From a virus: a stretch of 45,348 nt of DNA. This document shows, piece after piece, positions 22,298 to 31,034 of this stretch; the first letter of the stretch is position 1; each line of letters starts with the position of its first letter. The notes beneath the pieces were generated by a model. It was not told the DNA's origin. It was given only the letters and a program-made list of their open reading frames with translations, and made no database searches. A program made the position numbers and the translations under genes. The stretch spans positions 1 to 45,348 of IMG/VR virus record IMGVR_UViG_3300032304_001793. One strand, given 5' to 3'.

Positions 22298-23662
22298 ATG
22301 GACGTCCCCCCGTGGGGGCACCAACAGTCCGGATCGGACTGGCTGGTGTCTCGACAATTTGGCTATTTGGGCCACGAGGTCGGCTGCGGCAAGAGCCGCA
22401 CGCTCCTCATGGCCGTCCGAGACAGGCGACTCGTCCTGCTCGTGTGCCCGATCGCCGTCGGCCCTGCCTGGATCAAGCAGGTCAAGCTGTTCGCCGGCGA
22501 CCGCAGCGTCGTCGTCGTCGTCGAGGGCTCGGCGGCGAAGCGGGCGAAGGCCATCCGCGACTCGCTTGCCACCGATGGCAAGCTGCTCGTCGTCGTCAAC
22601 TACGACTCTGCCTACCGGGGCGAGGTCGGGAAGGCTCTGCAATCGACTCAGTGGGACGCCATCGTCTGCGACGAGTCTCACAGGATCAAGTCACACACAG
22701 GCAAGGCATCGAAGTTCCTGGCGAAACTCGCCAAGGACAATCCGCAGTCTCTGCGGGTCTGCATGTCCGGGACGCCGACGCCCAACAATCCGCTCGACTG
22801 GTTCGCGCAGTTTCGGTTCCTCGACCCGTCGGTGCTCGGCGAGAACTACCACTCGTTCAAGAATCGCATAGCGATCACGCACCCCCGCTATCCGGGATGG
22901 ATCACGGGCTTTAGAGACGAGGCTCTGGCCTCGCTCAGGACGCGAATCGACGAGCACATTCACCGGGTTAAAGCCGACGACGTGCTCACGCTGCCGGACG
23001 CGATTCACACCACGATCCCTGTCACGATCAACGCGACCGTCAGGAAGTTCTACAGCGACATGGAGGCCGATCAAATTGCCCGCCTGGAGCGTGGCGAGGC
23101 GGTGACGGCCGCGAATGCGATGGTGGTCGTCGGCCGGCTCCAGGCCGCTGCCAGCGGTTTCGCCCGCGCGGATGGATCGGACGTGTTCGAGCGAATCGCC
23201 GGCGAGCCGGACAAGCGGCTTGCCCTTCGAGAGTTCCTCGCGGATTTCCCGCAGCGGGAGCCGCTCGTCGTGTTCGTGAAATTCATCGAGGACCTGCGGG
23301 AGGTCGCCGAGGAATGCAAGGCCGGCGGCCGCACAGTGTCGCTGCTCTGCGGGGCGACAAAACAACTCATTGACTGGCAGGAAGGCCTGACGGACGTGAT
23401 CGTCGTCCAGCAACAGGCCGGCGGCGCCGGTGTGGACCTCACGCGGGCGAGCTACTGCGTGTACTACTCGCTGTCGCACAGCCTGGGCGACTTCGAGCAA
23501 TCGCTCGGCCGGCTGCGTCGCCCAGGCCAGAAGAACTGCGTCCGCTACTACCACCTCGTCGCCGAGGGCACGGTCGACGAGGACATCTACAACGCACTGC
23601 AATCAAAGTCGGACATCGTGGAGTCGATTCTTTCAAACCTGACGAGGAGGGTGGCAGCATGA
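22298..23662 (+). CDS. SNF2/SF2-type DNA helicase-translocase
   Basis: 454 residues, the size of compact phage SNF2-like helicases. Visible motifs: I (Walker A) GCGKS at 29-33, II DESH at 125-128, III SGTPTPNNP, a C-terminal V-like QQQAGGAGVDLT and VI QSLGRLRRPGQ with the arginine fingers. Such proteins translocate on DNA and remodel replication or recombination intermediates. The stop overlaps the nuclease start (ATGA), so the two are probably translated together, a helicase-nuclease pairing like phage recombination systems. Confidence 0.92.
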   Translation: MDVPPWGHQQSGSDWLVSRQFGYLGHEVGCGKSRTLLMAVRDRRLVLLVCPIAVGPAWIKQVKLFAGDRSVVVVVEGSAAKRAKAIRDSLATDGKLLVVVNYDSAYRGEVGKALQSTQWDAIVCDESHRIKSHTGKASKFLAKLAKDNPQSLRVCMSGTPTPNNPLDWFAQFRFLDPSVLGENYHSFKNRIAITHPRYPGWITGFRDEALASLRTRIDEHIHRVKADDVLTLPDAIHTTIPVTINATVRKFYSDMEADQIARLERGEAVTAANAMVVVGRLQAAASGFARADGSDVFERIAGEPDKRLALREFLADFPQREPLVVFVKFIEDLREVAEECKAGGRTVSLLCGATKQLIDWQEGLTDVIVVQQQAGGAGVDLTRASYCVYYSLSHSLGDFEQSLGRLRRPGQKNCVRYYHLVAEGTVDEDIYNALQSKSDIVESILSNLTRRVAA

Positions 23663-24498
23663 TTACGCATAGTCTGGATACAGGACTTCGTGTCGACTAC
23701 GACATGGCGAACGAGGTCTATCACGCCGAGAAGAACCACAAGAGCCGGTCTCAGGTCCACCGCTATCGCGGCGTGCTCGGCGGCCGGGCCCAGCGGTACG
23801 CCGAGGTCCTGGGCAAGTCTCTGTTCTCCGGCAACTCGGCCACGAGCTTCGGATCGCTCGTCGACGCGGCGTTCGAGGCAGTGGTTCGTGGAGTCGACTG
23901 GCGGTCTCGCTGTGTCGTGCCCCCGCCGGGTGTCCTCGCCTCAGACGGCAGTCGTCGAGGCAACGCGTTCAAGGAGTGGCGTTCGAGCTTGCCCGTCGGG
24001 GCCGTCGAGTGCTCGGAGTCTGACTTCGGCAAGTGTGCGGACATGATCGCGAGCCTCTGGGAGCACAAGGCCGCGAAGGCCCTGATGGATCAGGTCGCAC
24101 ACTCGCAGATGAGTGTGTTCTGGGCCGACGCCAACGGGCACAGGCGGAAGGCTCGTGCCGACGGCGTGACGCGATCCGGCGCGTGGTTCGACCTGAAGAC
24201 GACGAGCAGCGAGTGGCGGGAACTCAAGTGGAGCTTCCGTCGGTTCGGCTACGACTGGCAGGCGTCTTGGTACTCACAGGCGGCGGCAGCGGCCGGTGCT
24301 GATCCGTTCGTGTTCAAGTTCATCGTCGTGCAGAGCTTCGCTCCTTACGACGTGAAGGTCGTGTCTCTCAAGCCCGAGGCCATCGAGCGGGCTCGGATCG
24401 AGATCGACGAGACGCTCTTCGAGATGCATCGTCGCGAGCAGACCGGCGAGTACGTCGCCGAGTCGTATCACGAGGAAGAGGTGCTCGACCTCGACTGA
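23659..24498 (+). CDS. PD-(D/E)XK nuclease, RecE/Cas4/YqaJ-like exonuclease
   Basis: 279 residues. N-terminal DYDMANEVYHA (residues 13-23) is the RecE-like entry motif. The catalytic core has D168 (KARADGV), D178-L-K180 (WFDLKTT), and the downstream QxxxY motif Q201-Y205 (WQASWY) typical of AddB/Cas4/RecE exonucleases. Expected activity is 5'-3' double-strand exonuclease for recombination. A GTCYGGATAC motif overlaps codons 4-8, making the native start slightly uncertain, but homology to the entry motif supports ATG 23659. Confidence 0.9.
   Translation: MITHSLDTGLRVDYDMANEVYHAEKNHKSRSQVHRYRGVLGGRAQRYAEVLGKSLFSGNSATSFGSLVDAAFEAVVRGVDWRSRCVVPPPGVLASDGSRRGNAFKEWRSSLPVGAVECSESDFGKCADMIASLWEHKAAKALMDQVAHSQMSVFWADANGHRRKARADGVTRSGAWFDLKTTSSEWRELKWSFRRFGYDWQASWYSQAAAAAGADPFVFKFIVVQSFAPYDVKVVSLKPEAIERARIEIDETLFEMHRREQTGEYVAESYHEEEVLDLD
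23670..23683 (+). repeat. GTCYGGATAC motif inside the 5' end of a gene
   Basis: TAGTCTGGATACAG lies 11 bases into the nuclease reading frame, the only strong copy inside coding sequence near a start. Confidence 0.5.
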
Positions 24499-24583
24499 AG
24501 TCTTTAGCGACCAGAACCCGTCCGCGTCGCGGCGGTGTGTCTGTTCGTTGGTTGGTGGTAGGTAAAGAAAGGAGTTGACATAA

Positions 24584-25351
24584 ATGTCAACAACTCTTGC
24601 GGTAGCTGGTTCGTTCCGTGCCCTCGCTCCTAACAGCGAGATCGCGGAGGTCATCCAGGCGAACCTCGGTGGCGGTTCGCTGCGTCGGTCGGACCTGACG
24701 TTCGTCAAGATTCCGACGGGTGGTAGCACCCGCTGGAACTGGTCGGTCGCGGGTAACGAGTTTTCGGAGAAGAGCATCACGGGCCTGTGTGTCGTGGCGA
24801 CTCGGACGGAGTACAACCTCTGGCCGCAGTCGACCGCGACGCCCGGCAGTCTTCCGTACCTGCGTTCGCTCGACGGTGTGGTCGGGCACAAGGTCGGAGA
24901 CGATCACGGCGACCTGGACCTGAAGGTCCTCGAAGCCGCGAAGAATGCGGACGGCACCTATCGGTGGAAGGACCTTTCGTACTGCCAGTGGCAGGACCGG
25001 ACCCCTCCCCGTGCGAAGCCGTCTCGCGTGGTCGGCGTTCTCCGCGAGGAGGACGCAAGTCCGTTGTTCGTGCAGATTTCTCCGACGAGCCTCAAGCCCG
25101 TCGAGGACTTTCTGCGTGCTCTCGCTGCTCAGTTCGTCCCGCACTACCGTGCGATCGTCGAACTGACGCTCGAAAAGCGGAAGGGTGCTCGGGCCGACTA
25201 CGCCGCGATCGTGTGCCGCCATGTCGGCACGATCGGACAGGATGAGGGTGAACGGGCCAAGGCCTTGTTCACAACGTCCCTCACGCCTGTGTTGACCGGA
25301 GGCATCTCGCAGATCGCCCCCCGGTCGGCCGACAACGCGGTGCCCTTCTAG
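24584..25351 (+). CDS. Probable ssDNA-binding-type or annealing-associated phage protein
   Basis: 255 residues, start behind AAAGGAG. It resembles a phage family with MST..LA...IAEVIQANLGGGSLRRSDL, FVKIPTGGSTRWNW and a C-terminal DFLRALAAQFVPHYRAIVEL, found next to recombination nucleases. Members may bind ssDNA, but this is inferred from context. Codon choice differs from neighbours (more CGT, TCG and GGT), as in highly expressed genes. It follows an 85-nt leader with no promoter match. Confidence 0.65.
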   Translation: MSTTLAVAGSFRALAPNSEIAEVIQANLGGGSLRRSDLTFVKIPTGGSTRWNWSVAGNEFSEKSITGLCVVATRTEYNLWPQSTATPGSLPYLRSLDGVVGHKVGDDHGDLDLKVLEAAKNADGTYRWKDLSYCQWQDRTPPRAKPSRVVGVLREEDASPLFVQISPTSLKPVEDFLRALAAQFVPHYRAIVELTLEKRKGARADYAAIVCRHVGTIGQDEGERAKALFTTSLTPVLTGGISQIAPRSADNAVPF

Positions 25352-25354
25352 TCG

Positions 25355-25368
25355 ATTGTCTGGACACG
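25355..25368 (+). repeat. GTCYGGATAC motif followed by hairpin
   Basis: ATTGTCTGGACACG starts 4 bases after the upstream TAG and sits directly before the hairpin at 25372. Confidence 0.66.
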
Positions 25369-25371
25369 AGT

Positions 25372-25425
25372 AGCGGGGCTCGCGGCACTGGGTCGCGAGC
25401 CCCGCTCTGTGTCGTCTCATTTTTT
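25372..25425 (+). terminator. Perfect 13-bp hairpin, possible terminator/attenuator
   Basis: AGCGGGGCTCGCG (25372-25384) and CGCGAGCCCCGCT (25394-25406) pair fully over a 9-nt loop. A TTTTTT run follows only 14 bases later (25420-25425), so termination would be non-canonical. It precedes the primase gene by 36 bases. Confidence 0.6.
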
Positions 25426-25441
25426 CAAGGAGGAATTCACA

Positions 25442-27055
25442 GTGCCCTACGATCCCAACGAAATCTTCGCGGCCGCAGCCGCTCTCGCCGCTCTCGGAAT
25501 GAAGGTGGTCAAGCTCTACGGAGTCCGCGAAGACGGCTCCTGCACCTGCTCGAAGGGCCGCGCGTGCCCGAGCATCGGGAAGCACCCGGCCGGCGACGGC
25601 TGGCAGCATCTCGCCACCGACGACGAGGAGGAAATCTCGACGTGGTTCGAGGACGTGAATGACAACATCCGCTGGAACATCGGCGTCCGCCTGGGGAGAG
25701 TCTCTGGCATCGTCGACGTCGAGGCCGATGACGAGCACGCCATCGAGGTGATGAAGCGGTTCGGGCTCGATCAGATCGACACGACGGCCTACAAGGGCTC
25801 GCGGGGGCCGCACTACTTGTTTCAATACGACAGCGACCTGCCGGACGTCGGCGTCGTCAAGGTCGACGGTCTGGAGGTCCGGATCGGCGGCGGTGAGATG
25901 GCGTCTCAGTCAGTGTTCCCGAAGTCGTGGCATCGGACGGGCGTGCAGTACGACTGGCTGCCTGGGCGGTCTCCTGAGGACGTGAAGCCGGCAAGGCTGC
26001 CTGACGAGTTCAAGGAGGCGGTGATCGCCAACTCGAAGGCGAAGGGATCGGGGGTCATTCAACAGGCCCGCGACATCTTGGCCGGCGAAGAGAAGGTCGG
26101 GGAAGGTGGGCGACACGCGTTCCTGCTCGGGATCGCATCGTGGCTCGCGCAGCAATGCCGAGACTTCTCGGACTCTGACCGTGTCCGCCTGACGACGATC
26201 CTCAGGTCGGTGAATCAGTTCAAGTGTGCTGTCCCGAAGACAGACGAAGAGATTCGCAAGCTCGCGAACGATCAGTTCGACCACTATCGAAACCGTCACC
26301 TGGAGCGGAACGCACGTCGACCGCTGGAGCAATTCGGCCTGGAGTGGGACCCGGTCGCGAGGGAGTACGAGCCGGGCCAGTGGCATCTGGCGGTCGTCCA
26401 CTCAGACCCGACGATGTACCGCCTGATCATCCCACACTTGGAGCGAGGCAAGGGGTATCGACCGTATCAGATTCCCCTCGACAGCAATCAGCTTCTATCG
26501 CCGAAGGCGGTGGCGGCCGCAGTGCTGGCAGTGACAAAGAAAATGGACCTGCACGATCCAAACCCAGGCCGCTGGAACAGTATCTGGAACGGCGAACAGG
26601 TCGAGAACGAGGCTGGCGAGCGGAGACAGGTCCGGAGCCTCAGGGCGAAGCTGCTCGGCTCGTGCTCTGACGAGCATCCGAGCGAGGACGTTATGAGGTA
26701 TGCCTACGTCGCAGGCCAGTTGCTCAACTACCTGCGTGGCTTCGAGAAGTTTACCGGCGACCAGGAAGACGATCTGCCCAACCCGAGCGGCGTCCCCAAG
26801 TGGCGTCGAGTCTCCAGGGGCGGCGTCTCCCGGGACGAGTTGTGGCTCAAATGGGGCGAAACCTGGGACCGTGTCCGCCAGAAGAACAACTCGATCACCC
26901 CGAAGGACATCTCGGACCTGCGGTCGAGACTCCTGGAGGCGGTGGGCGAGAAGGAGTTCGCCTCCGAGAAGCTCACCGTCGCCGGGACGCTCGGTCGGTG
27001 GCGGATTTGGGGAGACGCCCACATCCGCGCCCTCGAACGCCTGTCCGGCATCTGA
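25442..27055 (+). CDS. Bifunctional primase-polymerase (Prim-Pol) replication protein
   Basis: 537 residues from GTG behind AAGGAGGAATTCACA. The N-terminal Prim-Pol (AEP) domain is clear: CTCSKGRACPSIGKHPAGDGW with zinc-like Cys and the conserved H-P-x-x-x-G-W (residues 35-54), metal-binding VDVEADD at 91-97, and RGPHYLFQY at 121-129. The C-terminal part (from about 200) has AFLLGIASWLAQQCRDFSDSD and a helical winged region; no superfamily-3 helicase Walker A is visible, so helicase function would come from other genes. Expected role: primer synthesis at the phage origin. Confidence 0.9.
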   Translation: MPYDPNEIFAAAAALAALGMKVVKLYGVREDGSCTCSKGRACPSIGKHPAGDGWQHLATDDEEEISTWFEDVNDNIRWNIGVRLGRVSGIVDVEADDEHAIEVMKRFGLDQIDTTAYKGSRGPHYLFQYDSDLPDVGVVKVDGLEVRIGGGEMASQSVFPKSWHRTGVQYDWLPGRSPEDVKPARLPDEFKEAVIANSKAKGSGVIQQARDILAGEEKVGEGGRHAFLLGIASWLAQQCRDFSDSDRVRLTTILRSVNQFKCAVPKTDEEIRKLANDQFDHYRNRHLERNARRPLEQFGLEWDPVAREYEPGQWHLAVVHSDPTMYRLIIPHLERGKGYRPYQIPLDSNQLLSPKAVAAAVLAVTKKMDLHDPNPGRWNSIWNGEQVENEAGERRQVRSLRAKLLGSCSDEHPSEDVMRYAYVAGQLLNYLRGFEKFTGDQEDDLPNPSGVPKWRRVSRGGVSRDELWLKWGETWDRVRQKNNSITPKDISDLRSRLLEAVGEKEFASEKLTVAGTLGRWRIWGDAHIRALERLSGI

Positions 27056-27229
27056 TGGCAAAAACCGCGAACTCCATATAGGGACTCTTTTTCATCCAGA
27101 CAGTTCCAAACAGAAGTTCAAAGTTCAAACAGTAGAGAATGTTGTCTCGAAGTCTTTTAAAGATAAGAGTTTAGGTCCTTATATAGAAAAGAACTTTTTT
27201 GTCCAAAAGGCTGGTTCAAGGAGGGCGGG
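27056..27229 (+). other. AT-rich intergenic region, candidate origin
   Basis: A 174-bp gap strikingly richer in A/T than its surroundings. It holds near-repeats AGTTCCAAACAG and AGTTCAAACAG, and an interrupted inverted repeat ATATAGGGAC ... GTCCTTATAT about 85 bases apart. It lies between primase and helicase genes, where phage origins commonly sit. Not a gene on either strand. Confidence 0.45.
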
Positions 27230-29740
27230 ATGGGAATCCAGGAAAGATGCATAGGCGGGGCAGGAACGGGAAAGACGAGGCTCATCGAGGCCAAGCTCAC
27301 ACAGGCTCGCGAGGAGCTTGGCCTCGATACGGACGAGGTTGGCCTCTGCACGTTCACGCGGGCGGGGAGGCAGGAACTATCGGAGCGGGTGGCGGCCTCG
27401 TGGGGCGTCGACGTTGAGGCCCTCACGAAGCACGGCTGGTTTCGGACGGCGCACTCGATCGCCTTCAAGCAGTCCGGGGTCGAGGAAGGAGCCCTGATCG
27501 AAGGCAAGGACGGCGCCGAGTGGACAGGGAGGGCCATCGGTGCCCGCATCTCGATCTCCAGGGGCCGCGATGACAGCGTCGATTACGAGGCCACCGACGG
27601 AGACAGGGACGCAGTCATCAGCCTCCAGGCCTGGGAGTTGGCACGCCAGACCCTGCGGCCCCTGGCCGGCGTGATCGAGGAGCATAAGAAGCTCGGAGAC
27701 TCAACCGTCACCGTGTCTACGGCCAGGGCGTTCGTGGAGAAGTATGAGCGAGCAAAGACTCGCGAGGGACGCCTCGACTTCTCTGACGTCGTGAGTCGGT
27801 TCGCTGGCGTCAAGCACACCATCGACGGCCCGGTGGAGGTCGCCCCGATCGGAGACGTGCCAGAGCGTCTCAGGGTGCTCGCGATCGACGAGGCCCAGGA
27901 CTCTTCGGCGATCGTCGATCGAATCTGCCGACGACTCGCAGCGTCTCCAAACATGGAGCGAGTGTTTCTGGTGGGCGATCCCTTTCAATGCCAGCCCGCA
28001 GGGACTCCTGTCCTCACAGATGGCGGGTATAAGCCGATCGAGGAACTGGATGAAGTGAACGATAGGGTTGCTTGCTACAGCAAGAAAGAAGCTCGCGTAT
28101 ATCGTCGCTCTCGATTCCAAAAGGCATGGCGAGAGGTTGACTCTTCTGAGCTTTTTGAAATTACGTTCGACGATGGAACGAAGAGCCTCTGCACGAGGAA
28201 TCATCAGTGGCTCGTCCGCACAAAGCGAAAGAGAGTTTTTGCAACCTACCTGATGAAAAAGGGGAATAGGTTTCGTATCGGAACTGTGCAGATGTTTGCA
28301 GAGCACAAGCCGGAATTGTCTGAGAAGGTGGGAGACTTCAGGCTCAAGATACGAATGAATCAAGAAAACGCAGAGGCGGCCTGGGCGCTGAAGGTTTTCG
28401 ACACAGACAAGGAAGCCCGCGTCTACGAACAGGTAACTTCTTTTCGGTTTGGAATTCCGCAGATCACGTTCCGGCCGCCGTGTGGATGCAAGAACAACCT
28501 TGACGCGGAGTTCATTGAGTGTGTTTTTTCAACGCTTGGTGACTTGACGGAAAACGCTGAACGATGCCTCGCAGCACATTCTCTTTCAATTGAATTGCCT
28601 TTTCTCGTGAAGGGAGACAGGTCGAAGAATGGGGGCAAGGCGTGCAGGAAGGTGTATGCGGCAAACCTGATCCCAGGAATCCACGTCGCGCCGAAGCTAT
28701 CCGGCGACAGCATTGAATGGGTGGGCGTCGACTCCATTCGCCGGTGCCGCCCGGGAGAGAGGGTAGTTGTCTATAGCCTGAACGTAGAAAAGCATCACAC
28801 TTACGTCACTACGAACGGGATTGTCACGGGCAATTCCATTTTTGGCTTCGGCGGCAGCGACTATCGGCATTTCATGTCGTGGGCGGCCCGCGAAGAGGTC
28901 ATGCCGCAGAGCTACCGATGCCCGGCTAACGTGATGGCCCTGGGCGAAAAGTGTCTCCGCCAAATGAAGCGTGGCTATCTCGACCGCAAGATCAAGCCGG
29001 CATCGCACAAGGGAACGGTCAGAGAGGCCGGGACCATCGAGGAGGCTGTTAATCGGATCGACCCCACGAAGTCGACACTCGTACTGGGGCGGTGTGGATT
29101 CGCGCTTCAGGAGTACGAGTCGCTCATCAAGGCACGCAAGATTCCCTGCTCGTGGATCGACAGGGCCCACGGCGTCGCCTCATTGGCTGGATACCAGTGC
29201 CTCTGGAACTTGGAGCACGGGCAGATCGTCAGCGGAGAAGAGTGGTCGGACGCAATCGCGATGATCGCCGTCGCGAGCAAGTCTCTCGGGAAGCTACTGC
29301 ATCACGGAGAGAAGACAGCGTGGAAGCAAGGGAAGCGTGCGAACGTGGACTTCATTCGTCCAGTCGCCGAAGACCTGTCTCTCGCCGGCTGCACTGAGCC
29401 GCTCGCCCACCTGATCCTGGGAGGCAGGTGGCCTTCGGCTCTCGAAGACAAGCACGCCGCTAGGGCCGCTGACTGGAGAAACGCCGCGATCGCGCATGGG
29501 GTGGACGTCGCCAGCAACCCGAGGGTGAAGCTGTCGACGATTCATTCGGCGAAAGGGTGCGAGGCAGATACGGTGATCCTGAGCACTATCTCCAGTCAGG
29601 CCGTCGAAAACGCTCGGCTGTCCCTCGATGAGCGGCATGACGAAGAGTGCCGGGTGAACTATGTGGCAGTCACACGGGCGAGAGAGAATCTCATTGTTGT
29701 GGCCGATGGACGCCAACATCGACTGGAGATTCCCATATGA
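27230..29740 (+). CDS. UvrD/Rep-type SF1 helicase interrupted by an intein
   Basis: 836 residues as translated; 554 after splicing. Host helicase motifs: Walker A GGAGTGKT (9-16), Ia-like LCTFTRAGRQEL, II AIDEAQDSS, III VGDPFQ|SIFGFGG (split by the intein), V LSTIHSAKGCEADTVI and VI VNYVAVTRARENL. It is smaller than cellular UvrD and likely unwinds DNA during phage replication or repair. RBS AAGGAGGGCGGG. The intein (residues 254-535) sits exactly in motif III, so the helicase is inactive until spliced. It overlaps the protease gene by ATGA. Confidence 0.93.
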   Translation: MGIQERCIGGAGTGKTRLIEAKLTQAREELGLDTDEVGLCTFTRAGRQELSERVAASWGVDVEALTKHGWFRTAHSIAFKQSGVEEGALIEGKDGAEWTGRAIGARISISRGRDDSVDYEATDGDRDAVISLQAWELARQTLRPLAGVIEEHKKLGDSTVTVSTARAFVEKYERAKTREGRLDFSDVVSRFAGVKHTIDGPVEVAPIGDVPERLRVLAIDEAQDSSAIVDRICRRLAASPNMERVFLVGDPFQCQPAGTPVLTDGGYKPIEELDEVNDRVACYSKKEARVYRRSRFQKAWREVDSSELFEITFDDGTKSLCTRNHQWLVRTKRKRVFATYLMKKGNRFRIGTVQMFAEHKPELSEKVGDFRLKIRMNQENAEAAWALKVFDTDKEARVYEQVTSFRFGIPQITFRPPCGCKNNLDAEFIECVFSTLGDLTENAERCLAAHSLSIELPFLVKGDRSKNGGKACRKVYAANLIPGIHVAPKLSGDSIEWVGVDSIRRCRPGERVVVYSLNVEKHHTYVTTNGIVTGNSIFGFGGSDYRHFMSWAAREEVMPQSYRCPANVMALGEKCLRQMKRGYLDRKIKPASHKGTVREAGTIEEAVNRIDPTKSTLVLGRCGFALQEYESLIKARKIPCSWIDRAHGVASLAGYQCLWNLEHGQIVSGEEWSDAIAMIAVASKSLGKLLHHGEKTAWKQGKRANVDFIRPVAEDLSLAGCTEPLAHLILGGRWPSALEDKHAARAADWRNAAIAHGVDVASNPRVKLSTIHSAKGCEADTVILSTISSQAVENARLSLDERHDEECRVNYVAVTRARENLIVVADGRQHRLEIPI
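27989..28834 (+). mobile_element. Intein, 282 residues, in helicase motif III
   Basis: Begins with Cys1 (CQPAGTPVLTDGGYKPIEEL), has block B TRNH (His at intein residue 72), and ends VTGN followed by Ser+1 of the extein. The penultimate residue is Gly, not the usual His. DNA is visibly more AT-rich than the flanking helicase, as expected for a recently moved element. No LAGLIDADG or HNH motif was found in the 100-260 region; a KVFDTDKEARVYEQVTSFRF-type segment is conserved in some inteins. It is probably splicing-competent, possibly with a degenerate endonuclease. Confidence 0.92.
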
Positions 29741-30459
29741 ACGCTCTCTTGCTGTTTCTTGTCGCTGCCGGAACGATCGACCCTGGCACGCCGGACCAGA
29801 AGTACCTGGACTACGGAAGCCAGTTCCAGTGTGTCGCCAGGATCAGTTGCCTCGACACCGAGACCATGATCCCCGCGTGGGCGTCCTGCGTGATCGTGGG
29901 GCCGAGGCACGTCGTGACTGCGGCGCACGTCGTCGACAAGGCCGAGGCCTGGGTCGTTCACGTCGGCGACGAGAAGTACCCACTCTCAGAGGTGCTGGTC
30001 CACGAGAACTTCCGCAAGACCGGCATCGGGTGCTGCGACATCGCCGTAGGGCGTGTCATGGGCTCGAAAGAGTTCGACCTCGACTTCTATCCCAAGTTGT
30101 ACGGAAACGACAACGAGGTCGGGAAGGTCGTGTCTATCTGCGGACACGGCATCACAGGAACTTTCCTGACCGGATGCGTGCTCGCAGACGGCCGGAAGCG
30201 GGCCGGCAGCAACGTCATCGACTACATCGACACCAACAACCTGATGGTCTGCTCGGTCGGAAGCGGAGTGAAGACTGAGCTTGAGTACCTGATCTCTCCT
30301 GGCGACTCAGGAGGCGGCCTGTTCATCGGCAATGAGCTTGCCGGCATCAACTCGGTGGTCATGGCAAACGGGCGTTCGCCCATGTCGAAGCTCGGCGACG
30401 AGTCTGGGCACACGAGGATCAGCAAGCACAGGGAGTGGATTCTTGAGCACACCAAGTAG
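29737..30459 (+). CDS. Exported trypsin-like serine protease
   Basis: 240 residues, ATGA overlap with the helicase. The first 12 residues (MNALLLFLVAAG) are a short signal-like hydrophobic helix. The chymotrypsin-fold catalytic triad is complete: His64 (TAAHVV), Asp101 (CCDIAVG), Ser191 (SPGDSGGG). There are several Cys, consistent with disulfides outside the cytoplasm. Phage function could be virion maturation or host-surface attack. The next gene starts 17 bases before its end. Confidence 0.88.
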   Translation: MNALLLFLVAAGTIDPGTPDQKYLDYGSQFQCVARISCLDTETMIPAWASCVIVGPRHVVTAAHVVDKAEAWVVHVGDEKYPLSEVLVHENFRKTGIGCCDIAVGRVMGSKEFDLDFYPKLYGNDNEVGKVVSICGHGITGTFLTGCVLADGRKRAGSNVIDYIDTNNLMVCSVGSGVKTELEYLISPGDSGGGLFIGNELAGINSVVMANGRSPMSKLGDESGHTRISKHREWILEHTK

Positions 30460-30940
30460 CGGACTCCTGTTCGAGGTCGCTCCCGAGGAGCGGGACGGGC
30501 AGACAAAGAAGAAGCCGGCAAAGAAGACCCGGAAGGCCGCAGAGGATCAGCACGTCTCGACGGCCTCCGAGTGGGTGCCGGACGACAGGCCGTTCCTGGC
30601 CTCGATCGACGGCCATCACCAGTGCGAGCGATGCGGAATGACGGTGCTCGACCTTGCTGACGTGAGAAAAGTCGACGGTAAAGTTCAGTGGCTGTTGCAG
30701 TGCGGCTGGGGCTGCCTCGCGATGCAGTTCGTCGACCCGATTCCCGGGATTCTCGAAAAGATCGACGAGGAAGAAACGAAGAAGGACGTCTTCCAGGTTC
30801 GCGGAGGCAGGTTCGACGGCCAGACATTCGACGAGATCGAGGCCGGCGGCCATCGCTGGTACATCGAGCAGCTTGTGAAGGCAGGCAAGAGAACTCACCT
30901 CGCCGAAGCAGCCGCGAAATGGCTCACAAAAACCCGTTGA
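30443..30940 (+). CDS. Unknown protein with Cys motif and exonuclease-associated-like tail
   Basis: 165 residues. The TTG start (30443) is chosen for GGGAG 7 bases upstream and because it precedes the first conserved residues. A basic linker (KKKPAKKTRKAAEDQ), CERCGM...CGWGC possible zinc site, and a C-terminal GGRFDGQTFDEIEAGGHRWYI (in part: DGQTFDEIEAGGHRWYI) pattern that accompanies some phage exonucleases. Overlaps the protease. Confidence 0.68.
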   Translation: MSTPSSGLLFEVAPEERDGQTKKKPAKKTRKAAEDQHVSTASEWVPDDRPFLASIDGHHQCERCGMTVLDLADVRKVDGKVQWLLQCGWGCLAMQFVDPIPGILEKIDEEETKKDVFQVRGGRFDGQTFDEIEAGGHRWYIEQLVKAGKRTHLAEAAAKWLTKTR

Positions 30941-30968
30941 CAAGATTTATAGTCTGGATACCATAACC
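30937..30968 (+). promoter_or_regulatory. GTCYGGATAC motif with upstream TTGACA
   Basis: TTGACA (30937-30942, overlapping the TGA stop) is followed by TAGTCTGGATACCATAACC (30949-30967). TTGACA plus TACCAT (30959-30964) would form a 16-nt-spaced promoter; otherwise the motif stands alone. Confidence 0.6.
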
Positions 30969-30991
30969 GCTCGCCAAGGATCGGCGTTCAG

Positions 30992-31033
30992 CCTGAGGGC
31001 TGGCACGACGGACCGCCAGCCCTCAGGTTTTTT
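30992..31033 (+). terminator. Canonical terminator hairpin touching a start codon
   Basis: CCTGAGGGCTGGC (30992-31004) and GCCAGCCCTCAGG (31015-31027) form a perfect 13-bp stem, then TTTTTT (31028-31033), and one base later the ATG at 31035. The next gene therefore has no ribosome site outside the hairpin, an attenuation-like layout. Confidence 0.82.
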
Positions 31034-31034
31034 C

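Noticed and set aside
24587-25825. 412-residue minus-strand open frame
   Set aside because: Antisense to the ssDNA-binding-type gene and the start of the primase; shadow of strong genes.
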